A stretch of 14,027 bases of DNA from Actinomycetales bacterium (GTDB lineage: Bacteria; Actinomycetota; Actinomycetes; Actinomycetales; Actinomycetaceae), in NCBI GenBank assembly GCA_012513625.1, contig JAAZBW010000472.1, positions 1-14,027 of the forward strand, given 5' to 3'. Made by a program: the position numbers and the translations under genes. Position 1 is the stretch's first letter, and each line of letters begins with the position of its first letter. The notes under the pieces were generated by a model. It saw only the letters and a list, made by a program, of their open reading frames with translations. It did not search any database and was not told the DNA's origin. Positions 1-5,791 of the stretch are shown piece by piece.

Positions 1-10
1 ACGCCGGGAA

Positions 11-1036
11 TCAGCCGCACGGGCACCAGACCTTGCCTCCCGGCTTGTAGCAGCGGGGACCGTTGTATCCCGGTGGCGCGCTCCCGTGGGCATAGCACCC
101 GCTCGGAACGCTTGACACACTTGGAGGACTCGACCCGGAGGGGGAACTCGATCCGGAGGACTGCCGCGGCTGGGCCGCGGCTTCTTCTTGCTGACGAGCC
201 CGCTCCTGGGCGACCCGTTCTGCCTCGGCGGCGCGACGCTCCTCCTCCTCAGCCAGGCGCTTCTGCTCAGCCTTCCAAGCCTCGTGGGAGCTCTCGACGC
301 CGGATCGCGCGGGTGCGAGACAGGCCTTCGCGGTCTCGATCTCGTTCACCGCCGCCAGGATGGAATCGGTCCCCTGACCTTCCACATTCAGGTCAGCAAC
401 GCCTGCGGTGGCAGCGAGACAGGCTGAAATCTCCGCTCTGGTGGCATCATCAAGAACCTCGCCCTCGGTGTCATTGAACAGAGCTTGCGCCGCTTCGGAC
501 TCCAAGACTGTCTCGTCCCTCACACCACGGAACGAAATGAGGGCCCTGACATTCTCGTCAAGTTTCTCGTGGTGGTGTGAGGCAGCGCCAACCGCGCATC
601 TGAGAAATCCTGTCGCGGCGACAGCGCTGTAGTGATGATCCTCGTCATCCCCAATGCTTGGTACCGCGGCAATCAGGGTCGTGAGGTTCTCGACCTCCTC
701 CTGAACCTGCTCCCTCAGTCCGGCAGCCGTGGGGTAGTTGGTCGATTCCTCCAGAAGTTCCTCGGCGGACTTCAGCTCCCGCTTGGCTGACTCGGCGGCA
801 GCGTCAACTACCTGGCGTGCATCCTCCGCGCGGGACTCCAGCTCCTCCTGGCGTTCAGTCCCCACTGCAGCACGGAGCACGTCTGATCTCGCTGTCGCAT
901 CCGCATCGCCCCGGGAGTAGCCCGCTCGGTATGCCAGCCAGGCAGCTAGCAGCATGAGGACTAGCGCAATCAACACTGCTGCTATCCATCGGGAGGGTCG
1001 TGACTGATTCTCTTGGGTTGTATCCGTGCTTGTCAT
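11..1036 (-). CDS. Single-pass membrane protein with coiled coils and Cys-rich C-terminal tail, unknown function
   Basis: This 341-residue protein is not recognised as a named family. It starts at an ATG with an AGGA ribosome binding site three bases upstream. Residues 1-16 are polar. Residues about 17-37 form a hydrophobic transmembrane segment (WIAAVLIALVLMLLAAWLAY), followed by Arg-containing sequence. Two charged Ala/Glu/Arg-rich stretches (about 55-100 and 255-290) look like coiled coils. A Ser/Pro/Gly-rich linker follows, then a 28-residue tail with four cysteines (C314, C329, C338, C340) containing PPGYNGPRCYKPGGK and ending WCPCG. The basic residues around the hydrophobic segment do not settle the topology, so the C-terminal part could be outside or inside the cell. 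A surface or envelope role is inference only. It is divergent from the exonuclease gene across about 270 bp. Confidence 0.7.
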   Translation of the reverse strand: MTSTDTTQENQSRPSRWIAAVLIALVLMLLAAWLAYRAGYSRGDADATARSDVLRAAVGTERQEELESRAEDARQVVDAAAESAKRELKSAEELLEESTNYPTAAGLREQVQEEVENLTTLIAAVPSIGDDEDHHYSAVAATGFLRCAVGAASHHHEKLDENVRALISFRGVRDETVLESEAAQALFNDTEGEVLDDATRAEISACLAATAGVADLNVEGQGTDSILAAVNEIETAKACLAPARSGVESSHEAWKAEQKRLAEEEERRAAEAERVAQERARQQEEAAAQPRQSSGSSSPSGSSPPSVSSVPSGCYAHGSAPPGYNGPRCYKPGGKVWCPCG

Positions 1037-1307
1037 CTGTCCTGCTCAGAAATCGTTGCCCCGCTGTGGTGCATGGCCAACTCGTGGCGTGGGTGCCGTT
1101 ACCGCTGGTCAGGCGGCTAACTCACCACCATGGTATCCATCGGCCGTCCTTCCCGGATGCGTACTGACCACCACTTCAAACCGGCCAGCAGCATGGGGGG
1201 ATGTCATTGCGACTCCGCCCGTATTTGGAGCTTCGATTCGGCCGAACTGGCGGCGGCGGCTGTCTAGCGTGGAGGGGCGGCGTGAGCCGCCTGTCGAAGG
1301 AACGTTC
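1037..1307. other. Divergent intergenic region
   Basis: These 271 bp separate the membrane-protein gene (minus) from the exonuclease gene (plus). The plus reading frame is open upstream of 1308, but that part has an arbitrary composition and lacks a ribosome binding site, so I treat it as non-coding. A 10-bp palindrome TTCGGCCGAA lies at 1237-1246. A TANNNT-type -10 candidate (TAGCGT, 1264-1269) lies upstream of the exonuclease start. No strong -35 is visible and neither promoter is certain. Confidence 0.4.
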
Positions 1308-2465
1308 GTGCTTGAAGTCTTCTTTGTGATCGTCGCAGTGGTCCTCGTCATGTGGATGAGCAGCCGCCGGAAGATCCGCCGCCGGATTGCCAAGGCGACC
1401 ACCAGGGTAAGCCGCCCAACACCCCACGTAACGCGCCCCGCGAGCCGGCCCGCGCCGTCGGAACGGGAGGGCAGACCAACGTCGTTGATGCTGGAAGGCG
1501 GGGGCACGTCGTCGCCCAAGCAACGCATCTACGCAACGCCGCGCCCGACGCCGAGGGTGGAACCAACGGCACCGGGACGGACGGCGCCAGCGACACGAAC
1601 GAGGCCGACGGAACCGGGCGGACCCCTGTTTTCCTTCGCTGAACTCGGCGGTGGGAGGAGCCGCTATCGCCACAACGGGCCCTTCGCCATCATCGACGTG
1701 GAGACCACAGGTTTCTCACCGCGGAAGGGCGACCGGGTCATCGAGATTGCGATCGCGCGGGTCAATTCTTCGGGCCGCATCGAGGACGAATACTCGACGC
1801 TGATCAACCCGGACGGCCGGGATACCGGCGCCGTCTCGATCCACCGGATGACGAACGAGATGGTGCGTGGGGCGCCCCTCTTCGGAGACGTGGCCAGCGA
1901 GATCCTCAGCCGGATCGACGGCGCCGTGGCGGTGGCGCACAACGCGAACTTTGAGGAGCGGTTCCTCTCGGCCGAACTCTCTGGGGCGGGCGTGGCGACG
2001 CCGACGCTCCCGGCACTGTGCTCGCTCTGGCTTGGACGCCGCACCTTCGATACGCCCAACCACAAGCTTGCGACGCTCGCGGACTTCGTGGGCGTGGAGT
2101 TCCTGGACGCCCACGCGGCACTCGGTGACGTGCGCGCGGTGGCGGGGCTACTGCCGGTGATGCTCGATCGTCACGGTGGGGAACTGAGCTACCAGCACTC
2201 GCCCGGTGTGGACCTGCGGGGTGACCTGCCGCGGGGCCGTGATCCGGTGGTGCGTCCTGTGGGTGGGCCGCGGAGTTCGCCGGTGGTGCCGCGTGCGGTT
2301 GTGAGTGCGGCGGTGATTCCGCCGCCGCGGCCGGAGCGGAGCAGGCCGTCGGTGGCGGCGGCAGCGGCCGCGAGTGCTCCCGCGGGGAAGGCCAAAGCAG
2401 TGCGGCGTTGCGGCCACTGCCGCCAACCAGGGCACTACCGGAGTACCTGTCCCGAGCTGAGGTGA
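1308..2465 (+). CDS. Membrane-anchored DEDDh 3'-5' exonuclease (DnaQ/epsilon-like) with C-terminal CCHC zinc knuckle
   Basis: The 385-residue protein is predicted to remove nucleotides from 3' ends of DNA or RNA by two-metal catalysis. I chose the GTG at 1308 because GAAGGAA sits five bases upstream and translation then opens directly with a membrane segment (residues 1-17, VLEVFFVIVAVVLVMWM), followed by a basic stop-transfer stretch SSRRKIRRR. A long Pro/Arg/Thr-rich linker spans about 30-115. The exonuclease domain covers about 125-290: ExoI IIDVETTGF (D130, E132), ExoII AHNANFEERF (E216 where Asp is usual) and ExoIII HAALGD (H269, D274). A low-complexity Pro/Ala/Arg linker leads to CGHCRQPGHYRSTC (C368, C371, H376, C381), a C-X2-C-X4-H-X4-C zinc knuckle. 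Membrane anchor plus zinc knuckle is an unusual combination for this family. The substrate is unknown. Confidence 0.85.
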   Translation: MLEVFFVIVAVVLVMWMSSRRKIRRRIAKATTRVSRPTPHVTRPASRPAPSEREGRPTSLMLEGGGTSSPKQRIYATPRPTPRVEPTAPGRTAPATRTRPTEPGGPLFSFAELGGGRSRYRHNGPFAIIDVETTGFSPRKGDRVIEIAIARVNSSGRIEDEYSTLINPDGRDTGAVSIHRMTNEMVRGAPLFGDVASEILSRIDGAVAVAHNANFEERFLSAELSGAGVATPTLPALCSLWLGRRTFDTPNHKLATLADFVGVEFLDAHAALGDVRAVAGLLPVMLDRHGGELSYQHSPGVDLRGDLPRGRDPVVRPVGGPRSSPVVPRAVVSAAVIPPPRPERSRPSVAAAAAASAPAGKAKAVRRCGHCRQPGHYRSTCPELR

Positions 2466-2551
2466 GCCAGGTGGGTCTCCAAACCGACCGTGCGATGCAG
2501 GGTGTCTTGACGAATCGGACCTGTGCGTCAATCAACACTGATTCGGGGTAG

Positions 2552-2587
2552 TTGGCGGCCGCCAAACTCGCTAGAATGAATAGCGAG
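2552..2587 (+). promoter_or_regulatory. Promoter/operator region of the Xre-protease-PIN operon with two perfect palindromes
   Basis: Two inverted repeats lie just upstream of the repressor gene. The first is the 14-bp palindrome TTGGCGGCCGCCAA (2552-2565). The second is CTCGCTA (2567-2573), a 7-bp spacer, then TAGCGAG (2581-2587), which runs directly into the ribosome binding site. A -10-like TAGAAT (2572-2577) lies within the second repeat. The best -35 candidate, TTGGCG at 2552, is only 14 bases upstream of it, so the promoter assignment is tentative. Palindromes overlapping promoter and ribosome binding site suggest autoregulation by the Xre protein encoded next. Confidence 0.6.
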
Positions 2588-2602
2588 AGGAGGTCTATTC
2601 AG

Positions 2603-2947
2603 ATGACTATTGACATGGCACGGCTTGGAACGCGGATCCGGCGCACCCGCGAAGCAGCGGGCCTTTCGCAGACACAGGTTGCTGAGATGATCGGCGTCTC
2701 ACAACCCACCTACTCCCGCCTGGAGACTGGGACCTCCCCCACTCTTGATGGCGGAGACTTGGTGCTCCTTGCCGACGCACTCGGCGTGCGCGCCGCGAGC
2801 CTCATCGGCGTGCAACAGATCGAGGAAGACGCGCGCATAGCGGCGCGGACGGATGGCAGCTCTGCCGCGATGGACTCCATGCGCGAGTACCTCTATGCCT
2901 ACCTTGAACTTGACGCCTACCTCACGGACCGGGGAGTGGCGAAGTGA
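2603..2947 (+). CDS. Xre-family helix-turn-helix regulator (antitoxin/repressor-like)
   Basis: This 114-residue DNA-binding protein starts at an ATG nine bases after AGGAGG (2588-2593). Residues about 6-70 form a Cro/C1-type HTH domain: IRRTREAAGLSQTQVAEMIG, then VSQPTYSRLETG, with the recognition helix around 33-41. The remaining 45 residues are mildly acidic, end LDAYLTDRGVAK, and probably dimerise or contact the protease. The reading frame extends upstream to 2552, but that would place the protein start inside the palindromic promoter, so it is rejected. It is the first gene of a three-gene operon, and its stop overlaps the GTG start of the protease gene by 4 bp (GTGA). Xre regulators paired with ImmA/IrrE proteases are usually cleaved or inactivated by the protease. 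That relation is inferred here. Confidence 0.9.
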   Translation: MTIDMARLGTRIRRTREAAGLSQTQVAEMIGVSQPTYSRLETGTSPTLDGGDLVLLADALGVRAASLIGVQQIEEDARIAARTDGSSAAMDSMREYLYAYLELDAYLTDRGVAK

Positions 2948-3720
2948 GTGTCGAGCGTGTGGCGCGAAATCGCGCCACACGCTTTCGGGAGGAGCACGAG
3001 CTCGGCAACGCCCCGCTGGGCGACCTGTTCGAGCTCGGGCTAACCACTCTGGGTATCGATGTGTTCAGCCGAGCTGTAGCGGAAGAGGAGCACGGACTCA
3101 CGATCTCAGGCCGAGACGGCCGGAAGGCCATCATCGTCGCGGCTACGCCGCACTACATGCGGCAGCGCTCAAACATCGCACACGAGTTCGGGCATTTGCT
3201 CGCCGACGATCTCCAGACGCCAGATCGTATCCAGCCGGGCGTGCGGACCCGGGCAGAGACGCAGGCCGACGCATTTGCGCGACACCTACTCCTGCCGATT
3301 GCAGCGGTCTCTGGTGAGGGCGTACCGACAACGCGAGAACTCTCCGATCTTGTCCAGCGGTTCGAGGTCTCCCCGAGAATGGCGGCAATCCAGCTCTGCG
3401 AGGCGAAGCAGATCGACGAAGCTACCAAGAAGGAGTGGTCCACCTACTCGGCGAGAACACTCGCCACGCGGTTTGGATGGCTCGATCGGTACAACGAACT
3501 GAGCGCCACTTCCAAACTCGAGCGGGCGCCGCAACGGCTCGTTGCCCGCGCAATAGAGGGATACCTGGCTGGAGCCCTCAGCATCCACGAGGTCGCACAG
3601 TGGTACGGCAAGCCAGCGACGGAGATCATCGGTGAGGTGGGTGAGCCGGCTTCAGATCCGGATGCAGACGACCCTTGGGAACCCGCCGCGCCCCCACCGA
3701 AGCGCGATACGTCTGTATGA
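2944..3720 (+). CDS. ImmA/IrrE-family zinc metallopeptidase (COG2856)
   Basis: This 258-residue protein carries the zincin motif HEFGH (H80, E81, H84) in RSNIAHEFGHLLADD. About 21 residues later comes ETQADAFARHLLLP, the family's second conserved block, with E105 the likely third zinc ligand. The N-terminal 75 residues match the usual lead-in of the family. The C-terminal half (about 135-230) is helical and ends in an acidic, Pro-rich tail. Known family members cleave or inactivate a partner Xre repressor, as ImmA does with ImmR and IrrE/PprI with DdrO. The Xre gene directly upstream is the obvious partner. The GTG start overlaps the upstream stop by 4 bp and the stop overlaps the next ATG by 4 bp, so translation is probably coupled. 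Codons 4-14 lie in a strong inverted repeat (2954-2983). Confidence 0.9.
   Translation: MSVERVARNRATRFREEHELGNAPLGDLFELGLTTLGIDVFSRAVAEEEHGLTISGRDGRKAIIVAATPHYMRQRSNIAHEFGHLLADDLQTPDRIQPGVRTRAETQADAFARHLLLPIAAVSGEGVPTTRELSDLVQRFEVSPRMAAIQLCEAKQIDEATKKEWSTYSARTLATRFGWLDRYNELSATSKLERAPQRLVARAIEGYLAGALSIHEVAQWYGKPATEIIGEVGEPASDPDADDPWEPAAPPPKRDTSV
2954..2983 (+). repeat. Perfect 14-bp inverted repeat (hairpin) at the start of the protease gene
   Basis: AGCGTGTGGCGCGA (2954-2967) is followed by two bases and then its exact reverse complement TCGCGCCACACGCT (2970-2983). In RNA this gives a very stable GC-rich stem beginning about ten bases after the GTG start codon. It is followed by only three T residues, so it does not look like a classic terminator. 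It lies wholly within coding sequence (ERVARNRATRF). A role in limiting translation or transcription of the downstream genes, or as an operator, is inference. Confidence 0.7.
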
Positions 3721-4340
3721 AGCTGATCATCGACGCGGGTCCGGCATTGAACTTCCTCGCAGTTGGCCAACAAAACATCTTGATCCAGGCAAGCGCCCAC
3801 CACACTCTCCAGCTCGCAGCTCCCGAACGTGTAGACGCCGAGGTTGAAGGAAAGTGCCGAGACGAGCGATTTCGCCGCACCGGCGCACTCGGAACTTGGC
3901 GGACGCTTCGTGTTGCGGGCCGCATCGAGATCCTCAGCGATGCGATCGAGTCCGATCAAGTACTTGCTGCTGCCGTCACCCGCGTAGCCGGTCAGCCAGC
4001 ATCCGAGCGGATGAGGGAGCGGAGAAGTCTCGGAGAGATTCTGGCAATAGCCCACGCATCAGGGCTCGCACAGCAGGGTCACCACGTAGTGCTCCTGATA
4101 GATGACTCCGATGGCCGACGCCGTTCGAAGGACGAGATCGCCTACCTCCAGCACAACACCGCGCCAGGATCCATCACGTTGTGGGGCACCCCGGGCGTTC
4201 TCGGAATGGCAGGAGCCCACCAGGGTTGGATCCTCGCTGACCGCACACCGGAGCAGGCATACGACCAGATGCGTGCATTCGACGACGGCCTGCCAGACCG
4301 AAACGGTCGCCTACTGCCACGCCCGTCCGCAGAAGCGTGA
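3717..4340 (+). CDS. PIN-like-domain protein, probable toxin nuclease of the Xre-ImmA operon
   Basis: The 207-residue product starts at an ATG that overlaps the protease stop (ATGA). It opens with MKLIIDAGPALNFLA, a PIN-type first strand with catalytic D6. Further candidate acidic residues are E42 (APERVDAEVE), E107 in SLGEILAIAHA and D129/D130 in VVLLIDDSDGRRR, matching the order and spacing of PIN-like ribonucleases. PIN domains cut RNA with Mg2+ held by such acids. The C-terminal about 60 residues (WGTPGVLGMAGAHQGWI and onward) are not recognised. It may be related to the PIN-like DUF4411 group, known near Xre/COG2856 genes, but I cannot confirm that. Position last in the operon suggests the effector or toxin, controlled by Xre and the protease. 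Confidence 0.75.
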   Translation: MKLIIDAGPALNFLAVGQQNILIQASAHHTLQLAAPERVDAEVEGKCRDERFRRTGALGTWRTLRVAGRIEILSDAIESDQVLAAAVTRVAGQPASERMRERRSLGEILAIAHASGLAQQGHHVVLLIDDSDGRRRSKDEIAYLQHNTAPGSITLWGTPGVLGMAGAHQGWILADRTPEQAYDQMRAFDDGLPDRNGRLLPRPSAEA

Positions 4341-4829
4341 CCGGGCATGCGGGCCAAGACGGACTGACTCAAGCCCAACGCCGAGGTGGGCCTGCGGACC
4401 AAGGCGAGCTCCGCCGTCGTCGGTGATCACCGACCCGAGCGGGAGGGGCCGAGGCCGCCCGTGGCAGCCAGCCCCGGCCGCAAGTCTTTGGCAATGTGAA
4501 GATCCGCCGGGTTGCGCATCGTTGAGGGGCTCGGGGGATGTGGTGACACGAGCGTAGGCCTTGTTGGCGTTTGGGTCAGGGCGTTTGTTGACAATGTCGC
4601 CACAGTTTCCAGCTTTTGGGCACACAGTCGGCGAGGTGGTGAGTTTGGTGGCTACATCTTCTCGCCGGGGAGGTTCGCTGCCTGTTTGAGCCAGGGCTTG
4701 AGCTGCGAGTAGCCGCGGGCCGTCTTCCTTGCGTTCCTTTGCGCTCATCTATCCATTGAGCGCCTGTGGGCGCGGGGTCGCACGATGGGGTCGAACTGGC
4801 AGGCCCTGCCGGCGCCGCCAGCCGCGGTA
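4341..4829. other. Non-coding stretch after the Xre-ImmA-PIN operon
   Basis: About 490 bp without a convincing gene. A minus-strand open frame spans 4311-4748, but it overlaps the PIN gene end and its later part has no recognisable protein character. It contains a 16-bp palindrome (4419-4434). The segment CACACAGTCGGCG (4621-4633) recurs exactly at 7646-7658, inside another intergenic region, which suggests a dispersed intergenic repeat. Confidence 0.5.
4419..4434. repeat. Perfect 16-bp palindrome
   Basis: GTCGGTGATCACCGAC is perfectly self-complementary and lies 79 bp after the PIN gene. It has no loop and no T-tract, so it looks more like a protein-binding site than a terminator. Its GGTGAT half-sites resemble those in the control region of the two toxin-antitoxin pairs at 8392-8474. 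Confidence 0.6.
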
Positions 4830-4886
4830 AGAATCATTGGGGAGGATGTTAGGGGCTAGACCTCTAACATCCTCCCCAATGATTCT
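4830..4886. repeat. Perfect 23-bp inverted repeat with 11-bp loop
   Basis: The arm at 4830-4852 begins AGAATCATTGG and ends GATGTTAG. The arm at 4864-4886 is its exact reverse complement. The 11-bp loop at 4853-4863 could extend the RNA stem by three further pairs, leaving a loop of five. There is no T-tract after either arm. It abuts the truncated end of a GH3 gene remnant. It could be a folded mobile-element relic, a recombination or attachment site, or a structured RNA. The sequence alone does not decide. Confidence 0.8.
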
Positions 4887-4953
4887 GGACTGGACCCGGG
4901 AGCCACCCGGGGAGGAGTGTGGCCCGGCGGCCGTGGGCGGGGGCGCGCAGCAG

Positions 4954-5096
4954 TGGCCAGCGGCCGGCTGCCGTTTGACGTCCCGCGCTCGATGGCAGCG
5001 GTCGAGGCCTCCCGCCCGGACGTGCCTTTCGACACGGCGGACCCGCTCTTCCGCTTCGGCCACGGGCTCTCGCTCCAGGAGCACGGCGCGCAGTGA
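4954..5096 (+). pseudogene. 3' remnant of a glycoside hydrolase family 3 (beta-glucosidase-type) gene
   Basis: Frame 3 encodes ASGRLPFDVPRSMAAVEASR, then PDVPFDTADPLFRFGHGL, ending at a TGA at 5094-5096. The pattern G-x-LPF-D-x-PRS-M and DPLFxFGHGL is the well-known C-terminal end of GH3 glycosidases. Intact GH3 proteins are 600-800 residues or more, while here only about 47 recognisable residues remain. The same frame hits a TAG at 4857 in the inverted repeat, and the bases between are poor GH3 sequence. A neighbouring frame gives REPPGEECGPAAV, which could be further GH3 sequence out of frame. The gene is therefore a decayed 3' fragment. Confidence 0.75.
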
Positions 5097-5128
5097 GCTG
5101 AACCCGGTGGGTGGCCCCTCTGCGGGGT

Positions 5129-5738
5129 CTATCGCTCGAGTTCTCCCCGGATGAAGGCTTCGACGCGGTCCCGGCCCTCGTCGTCGGGAAGCTGGTGTGG
5201 GGGTGACTTCATGAAGTACGCGGACGCGGAGGTGAGCGGCCCGCCCACTCCGCGGTCAAGGCCGATCTTCGCGGCACGCACGGCGTCGATGATGATGCAG
5301 GCCGAGTTGGGTGAGTCCCACACCTCGAGCTTGTACTCCATGGAGATGGGAACGCCGCCGAACGCCTCACCCTCCAGGCGCACAAACGCGAACTTCCGGT
5401 CGGTCAGCCAGGGCACGTGGTCGGAGGGGCCCACGTGGATGTCATCACCCACGATCGGGAGCCCCGCCGCCTCGAACTTCGCCGCCCACACCGGGTCGGA
5501 AGCGATGAAGACGGGCAGGGCGTTCACGAACGCGCAACCTGCGTCGATGGCCGCCTGCGCGTAGAAGCGGTCCGCCTCCTCCGAGCCGACCGGAAGATAG
5601 GAGACGACGACGTCCACGCGCGCGTGACATCGCGGATGTGGTACCCGCCGAAGTCCACGTGCATCAGCCCTGGGACCGTGTTCGTGGGGTCCGTGTCCCG
5701 GTAGTAGTGGAGGCCCTGCACGAAGGAGGAGGCGCACA
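5129..5738 (-). pseudogene. ino1: Inositol-3-phosphate synthase pseudogene (two internal deletions and lost 5' end)
   Basis: Three blocks of an actinobacterial inositol-1-phosphate synthase lie in order on the minus strand. Block 1 (about 5738-5626) reads VCASSFVQGLHYYRDTD and then VPGLMHVDFGGYHIRDV. Block 2 (5623-5438), in another frame, reads ARVDVVVSYLPVGSEEADRF through AAGLPIVGDDI. Block 3 (5437-5129) reads HVGPSDHVPWLTDRKFAFVR to the stop (GELER). Compared with the roughly 365-residue family, about 75 residues are missing between blocks 1 and 2 with a frameshift. About 75-80 are missing between blocks 2 and 3 in frame, including the KSQxG and NVGGNMDF region that carries active-site residues. 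The N-terminal Gly-rich NAD motif is gone. The intact enzyme makes inositol phosphate for phosphoinositides and mycothiol. This copy cannot be active. Confidence 0.85.
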
Positions 5739-5791
5739 CCCGAGTGCTGAGAGCGAGCCATCGGGCGCCGATCGCGGTTCTGCCGCGTGGC

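Noticed and set aside
1026..1307. N-terminal extension of the exonuclease frame
   Set aside because: A good ribosome binding site and a membrane segment begin at 1308; the extension has arbitrary composition and overlaps the divergent gene start.
2954..2983. Intrinsic terminator
   Set aside because: It lies within a coding sequence and is followed by only three T residues, so the hairpin is reported as a structural element instead.
4311..4748. 145-codon minus-strand open frame, and a neighbouring frame reading TARGYSQLKPWLKQAANLPGEKM before a stop (about 4675-4745)
   Set aside because: The first lacks protein character over most of its length and overlaps the PIN-like gene. The second looks protein-like but has no start codon in frame; it could be a frameshifted remnant beginning at MSAKERK, too short to claim.
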